Of a stretch of DNA of 64,000 nucleotides, positions 36,201 through 44,490 are shown in pieces. The DNA comes from Deltaproteobacteria bacterium. Lineage in GTDB: Bacteria; Myxococcota; JACRCW01. The stretch lies in NCBI GenBank assembly GCA_016218805.1, contig JACRCW010000169.1, positions 109,825 through 173,824 of the forward strand. The letters run 5' to 3'. The position numbers were made by a program, and so were the translations under genes. Positions within the stretch are counted from its first letter, which is position 1. The number at the start of each line of letters is the position of its first letter. Below the pieces are notes generated by a model, which saw only the letters and a program-made list of their open reading frames with translations, had not been told where the DNA came from and searched no databases.

Positions 36201-36736
36201 CGGCCGGCGTCGGGGCGACCAGCGTCGGGGCGGCCGGCGTCGGGGCGGCCAGCGTCGGGGCGGCCGGCGTCGGGACGGCCGGCGTCAGGGCGGCCGGCGT
36301 CGGGACGGCCAGCGTCAGGGATGGAGGCATCAGGCGGGCCGCCGTCGGGCTCCACCGCGCCGTCAGGCTGGGCGGCGTCACGGACTGACGCGTCGCGCGG
36401 TGGGCCAGCGTCACGGTTGGGATCCACGACGGAGGCGTCCCGCGGCGTGCCGTTCCCCGGGCCGGTTCCGCCCTGGTAGCCGGGTGCGCACGGATTGCCC
36501 GCGCCCAGTCCGCCGCCGCACACGCCGCCGGTGCACTGCTGCCCGGTGGGGCACTGCTCATCCGCGGTGCAGCGCGCCTGGCAGGCACCCTCCACGCACG
36601 CGTAGCCGTTGACGCATTCGTCGTCGGAGGAACAGCACTGCGCCAGGCCGGCGCCCGCCGGCGAGTCCACGCAGGCCGCCCACGCGGCCCCTGCCAGGAC
36701 GACGGACCAAAGACGCCAACGGCCGTGTGTTTCCAT
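33233..36736 (-). CDS. giant secreted protein with PPC-like repeats and a DAGRP minisatellite
   Basis: This 1167-residue protein starts at the ATG at 36736, which begins a signal (METHGRWRLWSVVLAGAAWAAC); the frame is open for 67 more codons upstream. A Cys-rich module follows (CCSSDDECVNGYACVEGACQARC). Then comes a linker encoded by 12 tandem 15-bp units giving (D)AGRP, at 36132-36311. Eight divergent PPC-like domains follow to the C-terminus, each opening with a Cys plus D-x-(F/Y)E-x-N(D/N) motif and a C-x-G-D-x-D-(F/W)-F motif. PPC domains usually sit on secreted peptidases, but here no peptidase domain is visible, so adhesion or matrix binding is more likely. Confidence 0.82.
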   Translation of the reverse strand: METHGRWRLWSVVLAGAAWAACVDSPAGAGLAQCCSSDDECVNGYACVEGACQARCTADEQCPTGQQCTGGVCGGGLGAGNPCAPGYQGGTGPGNGTPRDASVVDPNRDAGPPRDASVRDAAQPDGAVEPDGGPPDASIPDAGRPDAGRPDAGRPDAGRPDAGRPDAGRPDAGRPDAGRPDAGRPDAGRPDAGRPDAGRPDAGPPDSGPVCAAGDVYESNDGIGSAAAITTLITAAATCGGDADWFAIPSSAGDDVNVAVTLSRSDDAFTLELRDAVGNLLLMGTRVSGTAWSVAAGNVAGRTHLVARSSSPWTTTYDARLTLTTPMNCIPDAFEPNNSLSRATLLPGAVAATICQGDEDFFVFDVAAAGTQVTADMIPGPSTGDLDLILRNPAGEEIGRSEAAFGQETISLAAPQAGRYAVQVYGFPSGRPEQGTGPYTLSVAQQPGGGSCFDDRFEENDTLGQATQWGPDEPLDGTLCPGDDDVILVWANGDLRLSLNAQAGTSATVFHLSAEDLNGRVLQEVRGPGPSLSLVVPGQPGEPLYVRISAEGLPPEGAAYTFLASSGANCGVNDPSEPNEGWGTAATYRAPSTWGTICPGEEDWFRTDGAPGDNVTVTLSQSGPGFLGAFEVWDGLDPQRLLATSTPQPGGQGAAVTDASGTLRVRIRPAGMQGVDYVLTVNRSSTNTCVPDNWEPNDTMATSRAYTGPVQAQVCQGDRDFFSVDVRNPGARITTQLFPLPGAGNLDVRVRKPDATVLAVGSQPGSNAEFLEVTTSSTGRHTVEVYGAPEGRPTAGTGPYLLQVDVREPSQGCTNDAYESNNTVGTATFVEPGRSLQARLCDQDLDHYAVQLPDTGRLDVTLEYQAPPRMRLSLLDRQGTVLAESSSGTGFESLSRDGVAGDILYVRVQGPPTGTGGRDYALTLSLEPMACQGDTFEPNNAPAEATPLAAPAFASSVLCTYNDLDFFAVTATVGRAVEITLRTGSNPEGPLDLVLIAPDGSTPVGDTYSQTGPIKVLRADIRQPGAYFLQVADSFGTAAGVPYSVSILVLAVMQCADDALEENDSAAQARVQNAGTTLNGMACPADDDWYQYSLRQGTTYTFSLAAPNVSEAYFDVVASNGVDVLATGMANVQPVSIRPSAAGTYFVRVYFPAVRVAGRSYSFTVRP
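36132..36311 (-). repeat. 12 x 15-bp minisatellite encoding AGRPD
   Basis: Twelve 15-bp units, consensus GCGTC(A/G)GGG(C/A)CG(A/G)CC(G/A), lie head to tail inside the giant lipoprotein gene. A frameshift-free unit length keeps the reading frame when copies are gained or lost. Units differ by one or two bases, so the array is not freshly expanded. Its product is a stiff acidic/basic spacer between the Cys-rich head and the PPC domains. Confidence 0.85.
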
Positions 36737-36795
36737 GCCACGCTCCTGATCACGCCAAGGGGACTCGACGCTAGCAGGCGCGCGCGGGGGCCGCC

Positions 36796-37788
36796 TCAAT
36801 GCGCCGTCTTCACCCACTGGGCAAACCGCGCCATCCCCTCCGCCAGGGGCACGCGCGGCTCCCAGCCCAGCATGCGCGCCGCCTTGCTCACGTCCGCGCT
36901 GGTGAGGCGCACGTCCCCCGGTTGCGGCGGTGCCCACGTCCGCTGCGCGGTGATCCCCAGCGCCTTCTCCAGCGCTTCCACCATCTCCAGCAGCGTCGTC
37001 GTGCGGCTGCCACCCAGGTTGAACACGTCCATGGTGCCCGCGGGCTGCTGCACCAGCCAGTCATCCGCGGCCATGATCCCCGCCACAATGTCCAGCACAA
37101 ACGTGTAGTCCCGCGCCGTGCTCCCGTCGCCAAACAACTGGATGGGCCGGCCCGCCAGCATGTTGCGCGCAAAGCTGTGGATGGCCAGGTCCGGCCGTTG
37201 CCGTGGCCCGTACACCGTGAACAACCGAAGCGCCGCCACGCGCATGCCGTGGACGTGCGCGTGCGCCGCGCAAAAGTGCTCGCACGCGCGCTTGCTGGCC
37301 GCGTACGGGCTCACCGGCTTGTCCGCGGGTGCGTCCTCCCGGAACGGCGCGGGGCTGTTGTCCCCGTACACGGATGACGACGACGCAAACACCACGCGCG
37401 CACCCACGGCGCGCGCCCACTCCAGCACCTGCACGGTGCCCTGCACGTTCACGCGCGCGTACCCGGCGGGGTCCTTCAGGGACGGCCGCACGCCCGCGCG
37501 CGCCGCCCAGTGGAACACCACGTCCACCGGCCCGCTGACAACGCTGCCGGGCGTCATGTCCAGGATGTCCCGTTCCTCGCACCGGAAGCGGACACCGCGC
37601 GCGGTGGCCAGCGCGGCCAGGTCCGCCAGGTTCTTCTGCTTGACCGCGCGGTCATAGAACGGATCAAAGTTGTCCACGCCCACCACGTCACAGCCTTCTT
37701 CAAACAGGCGGCTGCAGAGGTGGAAGCCGATGAAGCCCGCGGCGCCGGTGACCACGCAGGTGCGGCGGGATGGGTTGGGTGACGTCAT
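36796..37788 (-). CDS. NAD-dependent epimerase/dehydratase (UDP-glucuronate 4-epimerase-like)
   Basis: This 330-residue short-chain dehydrogenase of the extended type should epimerise a nucleotide sugar. The Rossmann motif GAAGFIG is at residues 15-21. The catalytic SSSSVYG and YAASK are at ~136-142 and Y162/K166. The RPSLKDPAGYARVNVQGT block and the YGPRQRPD block resemble UDP-glucuronate epimerases. The start at 37788 was chosen because it gives a typical MTSPNPSRRTCVVTG beginning rather than the longer frame. A glycosyltransferase and an asparagine synthase lie divergently, hinting at polysaccharide synthesis. Confidence 0.9.
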   Translation of the reverse strand: MTSPNPSRRTCVVTGAAGFIGFHLCSRLFEEGCDVVGVDNFDPFYDRAVKQKNLADLAALATARGVRFRCEERDILDMTPGSVVSGPVDVVFHWAARAGVRPSLKDPAGYARVNVQGTVQVLEWARAVGARVVFASSSSVYGDNSPAPFREDAPADKPVSPYAASKRACEHFCAAHAHVHGMRVAALRLFTVYGPRQRPDLAIHSFARNMLAGRPIQLFGDGSTARDYTFVLDIVAGIMAADDWLVQQPAGTMDVFNLGGSRTTTLLEMVEALEKALGITAQRTWAPPQPGDVRLTSADVSKAARMLGWEPRVPLAEGMARFAQWVKTAH

Positions 37789-37898
37789 GGCGGGCGCATA
37801 GAGCACAGCCCGCGGCGCAGTGGGAAGGGGTGCCCGGCCCGGCCCCGCTTGACCGGGGCGTGACGTCCTGCCAAGCCGGCGGCGCCAGCGAGGAGCGC

Positions 37899-38894
37899 AT
37901 GACCGAACCCGATCTCAGCGTGGTGGTCCCCGTCTACAACGAGCAGGACAACCTGCGCCCCCTGCTCACGGAGATTGAAGCGGCGCTGCAGCCCACCGGC
38001 CTGTCCTATGAGGTCATTGCCGTGGACGACGGCAGCCGGGACGGCACGCGCGCGCTGCTGGAGACGCTGGCCACCGAGAAGCCGTACCTGCGCGTGGTGT
38101 TCTTCCGGCGGAACTTTGGCCAGACGGCGGCGTTTGACGCGGGGTTCAAACACGCGCGCGGACGCCTGCTGGCCACCATGGACGCGGACCTCCAGAATGA
38201 CCCCAAGGACATTCCGCTGATGCTGGCGCGGCTGGAGAAGGAAGGCCATGACGTCGTGGTGGGGTGGCGCCGCAACCGCAAGGACGGCATGGTGCTGCGC
38301 AAGGTGCCGTCATGGATTGCCAACGCGTTCATCCGGCGCGTGACGGGGACCAAGGTGCATGATCTGGGGTGTTCGCTGCGCGTGTACCGGCGGGAGATCA
38401 CCGAGCAGCTCAACCTGTACGGCGAGATGCACCGCTTCATCTCCGTGCTGGCGGAAGGCGTGGGCGCGCGCGTGGCTGAGATGGAAGTGCACCACCGCCC
38501 GCGGCACGCCGGGTCCTCCAAGTACGGGCTGATGCGCACGTTGAAGGTCATCCTGGACCTCGTCACCGTGTGGTTCATGCACGGCTACCAGACCAAGCCC
38601 ATCTACATCTTCGGCGGCGTGGGGCTGGGCATGCTGGCGGTGGGCGGCGGGTTCGGCGCGTGGTCGCTGTATGACAAGTTCTTCCACGACGTGTGGGTGC
38701 ACAACAATCCGCTGTTCATCCTGGGCGTGATGTTCGGGCTGATGGGCGTGCAGTCCCTGCTCACCGGCATCATCGCCGAGCTGCTCATCCGCACGTATTT
38801 TGAAAGCGGCGGCAAACGCGGCTGGCACGTGGCACGCACGCTGGGCTTCCATGACAGTCCGCGCCCGGCACCGGGCGCCACCGCCCCCAACTGA
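37899..38894 (+). CDS. family 2 glycosyltransferase, polyprenyl-phosphate sugar synthase-like
   Basis: This 331-residue GT2 enzyme has the opening LSVVVPVYNEQDNLRPLL and the metal-binding motif MDADLQNDP (DAD at 95-97). Two transmembrane helices occupy residues ~230-310. This layout is that of dolichol-phosphate mannose synthase or ArnC-type enzymes that attach a sugar to a polyprenyl phosphate. The ATG at 37899 is preceded by GAGGAGC. It is divergent from the epimerase. The product is probably used for surface glycan or lipid A modification. Confidence 0.9.
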   Translation: MTEPDLSVVVPVYNEQDNLRPLLTEIEAALQPTGLSYEVIAVDDGSRDGTRALLETLATEKPYLRVVFFRRNFGQTAAFDAGFKHARGRLLATMDADLQNDPKDIPLMLARLEKEGHDVVVGWRRNRKDGMVLRKVPSWIANAFIRRVTGTKVHDLGCSLRVYRREITEQLNLYGEMHRFISVLAEGVGARVAEMEVHHRPRHAGSSKYGLMRTLKVILDLVTVWFMHGYQTKPIYIFGGVGLGMLAVGGGFGAWSLYDKFFHDVWVHNNPLFILGVMFGLMGVQSLLTGIIAELLIRTYFESGGKRGWHVARTLGFHDSPRPAPGATAPN

Positions 38895-38902
38895 GCCAGA
38901 CC

Positions 38903-40786
38903 ATGTGCGGCATCACCGGGTTCATCCAGAAATCACCGGACACGTCCGCATTGGACGAGATGCTGGCGCGCATTGCGCACCGCGGACCGGACGGGCACGG
39001 CCGCTGGGTGGGACGCCACGGCGAGTGGACCGTGGCGCTGGGGCACCGCCGCCTGTCCATCATTGACGTGGAGGGCGGGCGCCAGCCGCTGGCCAACGAG
39101 GACAGCAGCGTCCAGATCACGTTCAACGGTGAGGTCTACAACTTCCGCGAACTGCGCGAGCGCCTGGTGCCGCGCCACCGCTTCACCACGCGCAGCGATA
39201 CCGAGGTCATTGTCCACCTGTACGAAGAGGACGGCGCCGCGGCCATTCCGCAGCTCAACGGGATGTTCGCGCTGGGCTTGTGGAAGCAGGCGGACGGGTC
39301 CCTGCTGCTGGCGCGTGACCGCGTGGGCATCAAACCGCTGTATTGGGCGCGCCTTCCTGACGGTGGCCTCGCGTTCTCGTCGGAGTTGTGGTCGCTGCTG
39401 GCGCACCCGGGCGTACCGCGCTCCATCTCAGCGGATGGGGTGCTGGGCTACTTCTTCTCTGACTACCTGCACCCGCCGGGAACCATCCTGGAGAGCGTGC
39501 ACAAGCTCCCTCCCGGCCACACGCTGCGGTGGCAAGACGGCGCGCTGAGTGGCCCCACCCGCTACTGGTCGGTGGAGGACCTCTCCGCCGTGCCGACGAC
39601 GGAAACCCCCGCCCGGCTGGCCGCGCGGTTGTGGGACCTCACCGGCGAAGCGGTGCAGCGTCAAATGGTCTCCGACGTCCCGGTGGGCGTGCTGCTGAGC
39701 GGCGGACTGGATTCGTCCCTGGTGGCGGTGCATGCGGGGCGCGCCAGCCCGGAACCGCTGCGGACGTTCTCCATTGCGTTTGAGGAGCGTTCTTTTGATG
39801 AGAGTTCCTACGCGCGCATCATTGCGCGGCAGATGCGCTCCATTCACGTGGAGGAGACGCTCTCTGAAAAGAACCTCATTGACGTGGTGGAACGCGCCCT
39901 GGCGCAGCTGGATGAACCGCTGGCGGACCCCGCGTACCTCCCGCAATACCTGCTCAGCGAACTGGCCGCGCGCCACGTGAAGGTGGTGCTGGGAGGCGAC
40001 GGTGGCGACGAGCTGTGGGCCGGCTACCCGACCTACCAGGCGCACGCGGTGTCACCGCTGTATGCGGCCCTGCCGCACCGCATCCGCCGCTCCGCGGTGG
40101 AACGCGTCATCCGCCGGCTGCCGGTGCAGGACCGCTATTCCAGCCTGGAATGGAAGCTCAAGCGCTTCGCGCTGCGTTTTGATGACGAGCCCATCCGCCG
40201 CCACCTGCGCTGGATGTCCGCCACGGACCTCCCCAATCTGTGGCGCGCGCTGCCCTCATTGGACGGCCGCCTCCCGGCCACGCTGCGGGACGTGCGTGCC
40301 CCGGACCACGACGCCCTCAACCGCATCCTCAAGCTGGATTTCACCACGTACATGTCCGGCTCCGTGCTCACCAAGGTGGACCGCGCGTCCATGGCGCACG
40401 CACTGGAGGTCCGCCCGCCGCTGCTGGACAACGATGTGGTGGACTGGAGCTTCCGCACGCCGTCGTCACTCAAGCTGCACCGCCTGCAGACCAAGCACCT
40501 GTTGAAGGCCGCCGCGCGCGGACACGTGCCGGATGCCATCATTGACCGGCCCAAGAAGGGGTTTGGTATCCCGCTGCGCACGTGGCTGCGCGGCGGGCTG
40601 CGCCCCACGCTGGAAGGCGTGCTCCGCGAGTCCCCCGTCTGGGACCTGGGCCTGTTGGACCGGGCCGTATTTGGCGATTGGGTGCGCACGCACGTGGAGG
40701 GAAGCGCAGACCACTCCAAGGGGCTGTGGGCGCTGTTGGTGCTGGACCGCTGGACCCGCAAGGTGCAGCCGGGGGCGCCGGGATGA
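38903..40786 (+). CDS. asnB: asparagine synthase (glutamine-hydrolysing)
   Basis: This 627-residue amidotransferase should convert aspartate to asparagine using glutamine and ATP. Cys2 of MCGITGFIQ is the glutaminase nucleophile, so the start is certain. The glutaminase domain continues with AHRGPDG, HRRLSIID and FNGEVYN. The synthetase domain starts near residue 230 and carries the PP-loop SGGLDSS at ~267-273. The end shows GDGGDELWAGYP. In this context, 8 bp after a glycosyltransferase, the enzyme could instead amidate a sugar acid, as several AsnB paralogues do. Confidence 0.93.
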   Translation: MCGITGFIQKSPDTSALDEMLARIAHRGPDGHGRWVGRHGEWTVALGHRRLSIIDVEGGRQPLANEDSSVQITFNGEVYNFRELRERLVPRHRFTTRSDTEVIVHLYEEDGAAAIPQLNGMFALGLWKQADGSLLLARDRVGIKPLYWARLPDGGLAFSSELWSLLAHPGVPRSISADGVLGYFFSDYLHPPGTILESVHKLPPGHTLRWQDGALSGPTRYWSVEDLSAVPTTETPARLAARLWDLTGEAVQRQMVSDVPVGVLLSGGLDSSLVAVHAGRASPEPLRTFSIAFEERSFDESSYARIIARQMRSIHVEETLSEKNLIDVVERALAQLDEPLADPAYLPQYLLSELAARHVKVVLGGDGGDELWAGYPTYQAHAVSPLYAALPHRIRRSAVERVIRRLPVQDRYSSLEWKLKRFALRFDDEPIRRHLRWMSATDLPNLWRALPSLDGRLPATLRDVRAPDHDALNRILKLDFTTYMSGSVLTKVDRASMAHALEVRPPLLDNDVVDWSFRTPSSLKLHRLQTKHLLKAAARGHVPDAIIDRPKKGFGIPLRTWLRGGLRPTLEGVLRESPVWDLGLLDRAVFGDWVRTHVEGSADHSKGLWALLVLDRWTRKVQPGAPG

Positions 40787-40812
40787 GGGCCGCGCGCAGG
40801 CGCTGAAAGAAG

Positions 40813-42036
40813 CTATTCACCCATCTGCTGGCGGCGCCGCGCTTGTTCCGCCGCGCGGTCCGGGGCCGGCTTGGGCGCGTCAGCGCCAATGATCAGGCGC
40901 CCCTCCCGCTGCTGCGTCTTGACGGTGAAGCGCGACAGAAACGAGAGGCCCAACAGGCCTTCATCCGTGGCGCCCATGGAGCCCAGCACCAGCACCTGGA
41001 CGTGATGCGCCACCGCGCCCTGCACCGTCACGCTGTCCGCCATCACCAGCTTGCCATCCCGGATGCCGGCGGCGGTCTTGACGCGCGCGGGACGGGCGCC
41101 TTGCAGGGACACCCCCACCCGGAGCGCCTGCGCAGTGCTCAACGCCACAAAGGTTGAACCGGTGTCCACCACTACAGGAATGGACACGCCGTTGATGATT
41201 GCCTGCGTGTGGAATGCGCCTCCCTGCGGGTCAAAGGCCACCACCGCCCGGCCGCTGCCCGCGCGCGCGGCACACTCCGGCGCGGCCAGCAGGCGTTGGA
41301 TGCGCTTCTCCAGTTCTTCCCGTGGGACGCGCCCCTGTCTTGAACGCAGGGCGCGCTCCAGCGGAAACACGGCGTCACACGGGCGTTTGGCCTTCTCCAG
41401 CGCGGCGGAGAGATAGAACGCCACCGTCACGCAATCCGGGCACAGGTTGAAGGCCAGTGTGTAGTCATCCACCGCGGCGTCCAGGTTGTTGTTCAGCTCC
41501 TGCACCTGCCCCCGCCACCACGGGTAGTCCTGGTCGTCCGGGTACTCCGCCATCAATGTCGTGGCGTCGTTGATGGAACCGGGCAGGTCGCCCGCGTTCT
41601 TGCGGGCTTCGTGAGTGACCCACAGCAGGCGCGGGTGCTTCCCGCACGCGGCCAGAAAGGCCTCCGCGCGCTGGATGGTCCCACGGTGATCGCCCGCGCG
41701 TTCGGTGGCCTCTGAGAGCTTGATGATGTTGGAGCGATCACACGGCTCACGCGCCATCAACTCCAGCAGGCGCGCCACCTCCCGGGACTCCTTGCCGTAG
41801 TCAAAACCGGGCTCATGCAGGAGTGCAAAGGCCGTTACGCCACCCACCACCGCCAGCGCCCCTACCGTCATCAGCAGCTTGCTGCGGCGCGCGGCCCGGC
41901 GGGATTGCTGCACGCACCAAACGCAGACCAGGCCAGAGCTGGTGGCGCTCAGGCAGACGTCACAAGTGGGCCGCAGGCATTGCTGGCAGGAGGACGTGGC
42001 CTGGTGGCTGGCATCAAGATGGCACGGCGCGTTCAT
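40813..42036 (-). CDS. membrane-anchored retropepsin-like aspartic protease with N-terminal zinc module and TPR region
   Basis: This 407-residue protein has an unusual modular order. A Cys-rich head (C17, C20, C25, C28, C38, C41, plus early C5 and H6) looks like a B-box or zinc ribbon. One transmembrane helix covers ~54-73. A TPR-like helical region follows to ~250. A single-lobe aspartic protease domain with VVVDTGSTFVALS (D291) and the later GLLGLSFLSRF resembles the bacterial clan AA (TIGR02281) group. The ATG at 42036 was chosen as the first start that keeps the Cys module. One DTG means it must dimerise to be active. Confidence 0.85.
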   Translation of the reverse strand: MNAPCHLDASHQATSSCQQCLRPTCDVCLSATSSGLVCVWCVQQSRRAARRSKLLMTVGALAVVGGVTAFALLHEPGFDYGKESREVARLLELMAREPCDRSNIIKLSEATERAGDHRGTIQRAEAFLAACGKHPRLLWVTHEARKNAGDLPGSINDATTLMAEYPDDQDYPWWRGQVQELNNNLDAAVDDYTLAFNLCPDCVTVAFYLSAALEKAKRPCDAVFPLERALRSRQGRVPREELEKRIQRLLAAPECAARAGSGRAVVAFDPQGGAFHTQAIINGVSIPVVVDTGSTFVALSTAQALRVGVSLQGARPARVKTAAGIRDGKLVMADSVTVQGAVAHHVQVLVLGSMGATDEGLLGLSFLSRFTVKTQQREGRLIIGADAPKPAPDRAAEQARRRQQMGE

Positions 42037-42229
42037 CGGCCGGGACAGTACACCACGGCCGGCTTGCTTGTGTGCCGGCGGGGGCCTCCGCCACGTCAAA
42101 CAGGCGCCCCGTGGCGCTCCGGTGACTTGCGACCGACGCAGTCCGTCGACCGCGTGGTTCCAGTTCCCGCGGCCAGGGGAGGGATCGTTCCTCGGCAAGC
42201 TTCCAGCGGAGCACGTGATCGCGCGCATC
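42037..42229. other. 193-bp divergent gap
   Basis: This gap lies between the divergent protease gene and the fragment at 42230. No repeat or hairpin of note was seen. It may carry promoters for both directions. Confidence 0.3.
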
Positions 42230-42742
42230 ATGGCGTTGACCACCGCCGCGGCCAACCTGCTCAAGCAGGGAGTGCGTGACGAGGGGGAGGGTCTGCTCGC
42301 GTCGCACCATGCGCCGTCATGTGACCACGCCGGGTGGCGCAAGAACACCATGAAGGGGTTTGCCAAGGCGCGGGAACGGCACCAGGCTCACCAGGCGAAA
42401 CACGCCAAGGAGATAGAGCGGTGTCGGGCCGGCCTGACGGCGCTGCGCAAGAGCGTTTCCCCATCGCCGTGGCTGGTGGTGGAGTTGGCGGCGGCGGAGT
42501 TGCAGCGGGGGAACGTCGCGTATGTCTACAGCAGGCCCGCAGGTGGAGGTGAGCCGGAAACGCCCCGAAGGCTGGGTCCACCGCTTCCGTTCCCAGCGCA
42601 AGGGAGCACCACCATCTGGATGCGTGTGATCCTCCAAGACGAGCGTCTTCCACCTCCGCGCATGGAGACGCTGGGTGGAGAGAAATCCGAGTTGGGACCA
42701 AGCCTGGTGGCGGAGGTGGAGGTTTGCATGTGCGGCTGTTGA
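42230..42742 (+). pseudogene. possible C-terminal fragment of an SH3-domain protein (paralogue of 53655-55922)
   Basis: This 170-codon frame opens with ATG at 42230 but has no recognisable N-terminal domain. Its basic coiled segment (KARERHQAHQAKHAKEIERC) and PWL-x-x-E motif resemble the tail of the SH3-domain protein at 53655-55922 (KRHQKWAAEHDKELGRL, PYGPWLRAEV). Both end in a Cys cluster (CMCGC here, QCGCSGE there). The similarity is weak and judged by eye. It could be a degraded copy or an independent short gene. The frame is open upstream of 42230 without a further motif. Confidence 0.4.
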
Positions 42743-42789
42743 GGGGAGGCGTGGAGTTCCAGCATCCAAGGGAGCCGGAACATGGAACC

Positions 42790-44064
42790 CTATTGCGGCG
42801 GGAGGATGTCCACGGTGTCCAATGTCACTCGGGACGATCCCTCCACGGCCACCAGGCTCACGCGGAAGACCCCGGTTGAACTGATGAGGGCCACGGGACG
42901 CGACTGGCGCAGGTCCTGGAGCAGTTCCGCCGCCTGCGCCCCTCTTGTTGACGACAACTTGTCCAGGACCTGGTCCCGCGTGGCACCGGATGGTGTGGCC
43001 ACGCGGTGGAATGGAGTGGGGACTGCCCACGTGTTCCTCCCCAATGTCTTCAACGGCGCCGGGGCGGTCACCCCCACCCGCCATCCCGCCAATGGGAACT
43101 CGGTGCCTTCGGATTTGATCGCCACGTCGCTGACCCAGGACCCCTCTGCCACCACCCGGGTGTCATCCTCCGTGCCGTGGGTGATCACCAGCTGGAGCGG
43201 CGCGGACTGCTTCCCGCGCGACAGGTCCTCGGACACCCACGCGGCGGCACGGGAGGATGCAGCGTCGGGCCCGAGCCTCTCCACGTGTTCCGGCGTGGCG
43301 GGATGCCGGACTTCCATGAACAGGTTGGCCGGTGTACCCGCCCACCCCCACAACGCCGCGGCGAGCACGCCCGCCGGCGCGCGCCACGTAGCCCCTACCA
43401 ACAGCGTGACGGATTTCCCCGAATCCGCGGCCACCGCTGTCCCGCGCACCACGCTCATCACGCCCCCGCGCAACAGCGTGGCGCACACAACGCTGTCGCC
43501 CTCCATTTGGATGACCTGCGCCACGTTCCGGGGTTCACGCAGGGCCTCCGTGATGCAGGTGCGCACCTGGGCGCCCTTGCTGCACCCCAGGTCCCAGACC
43601 GCTCGCCCACCCGCGGGCTCCGCGTCGCGGCGCAGCGCGGCCAGTTCCGCCGCAAAGAACGCCTGCCGCGCACGAAACGACGCATCGCTATCCTGCGGCC
43701 GCAATGCCAGAATCCTCAGGGCCAGCGTGAGACGCTCCCGCGGGTCATTGGACAGGTTGAATGCATTTGTCAGTTGCGCCGGGTCCGGGGGACTTTGATC
43801 AAACAGCTCCGCCCGCGCCCAACCCGCTCCGGCTGCGCCACAATCCACCTGCCACCAACCATCCTGCTGGCGCTGCAGGACGTGGCAGGCCACGCCGATA
43901 CCCGCGCTGGTGACCTTGCGATTCCGTTCACCCGGTCCCGCCCGTAGGTTGGCCGAGGTGGCGTGCACAAACACCGGCGCTTCACCGGGCTCCGCCGCTG
44001 CCGAACAAAGCAACACCACTGCAATCAGACTCCCAGGTCGCAAGCCGGCTGCCTGGTGGCGCAT
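42790..44064 (-). CDS. secreted SH3-domain protein
   Basis: This 424-residue protein has a signal-like start (MRHQAAGLRPGSLIAVVLLCSAA) and then a bacterial SH3 domain at about residues 35-95 (HATSANLRAGPGERNRKV, GIGVACHVLQRQQDGWWQVDC). The rest is beta/alpha mixed with few landmarks, including a CSKGAQVRTCITEAL segment. The ATG at 44064 was preferred over one 99 bp upstream because of the signal. It is probably periplasmic and binds the cell wall via the SH3 module. It resembles in style the SH3-containing protein at 53655-55922 but differs in its second half. Confidence 0.65.
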   Translation of the reverse strand: MRHQAAGLRPGSLIAVVLLCSAAAEPGEAPVFVHATSANLRAGPGERNRKVTSAGIGVACHVLQRQQDGWWQVDCGAAGAGWARAELFDQSPPDPAQLTNAFNLSNDPRERLTLALRILALRPQDSDASFRARQAFFAAELAALRRDAEPAGGRAVWDLGCSKGAQVRTCITEALREPRNVAQVIQMEGDSVVCATLLRGGVMSVVRGTAVAADSGKSVTLLVGATWRAPAGVLAAALWGWAGTPANLFMEVRHPATPEHVERLGPDAASSRAAAWVSEDLSRGKQSAPLQLVITHGTEDDTRVVAEGSWVSDVAIKSEGTEFPLAGWRVGVTAPAPLKTLGRNTWAVPTPFHRVATPSGATRDQVLDKLSSTRGAQAAELLQDLRQSRPVALISSTGVFRVSLVAVEGSSRVTLDTVDILPPQ

Positions 44065-44163
44065 TACCGCGCGGCTGCGCGGTCCGGAGTCTGTGGAAAC
44101 GGTGCAGTGCGCATCCATGGGCCACCCGGGCGGCATCGTGCCTGTCGGGCTATGCGCCGGCAA

Positions 44164-44490
44164 CCCCCGGAGCCGTGGGGGCAGCTCGGCCCACGCGGTC
44201 GTCAGTGCGTGTCACGCGGCAAGGAGAAGGTCGCGCGATGGGATTGGACACGTTGACACTGACGGTTCCGCTGCCATTGCGTCCTTGGACAACGCGAGTC
44301 CGATGTTGAGCCGCGTCGTCGGACGGGGCGCCGGGTGAAACGATTGCGAATCAAAGAACCACCGCGGACCCCGCAGGAAGAGGATCGCATCCGCCTTGTC
44401 CTTGGCGCCGCCTTCCTTCCGGTTATCGGACGCCTGACTTCGAGAACATCTATGAGACAGGACGGCCTCCGGCGGTTAGTACCGCGCACC
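44164..44490. other. 327-bp gap upstream of carbonic anhydrase
   Basis: No gene was recognised here. The carbonic anhydrase frame extends upstream of its likely start at 44491, but the added residues are Arg-rich and match nothing. A weak open frame exists on the reverse strand without homology. It probably holds the promoter of the anhydrase-SulP operon. Confidence 0.4.

Noticed and set aside
36132..36311. CRISPR-like array
   Set aside because: The 15-bp units are contiguous with no spacers and keep the reading frame of a protein-coding gene.
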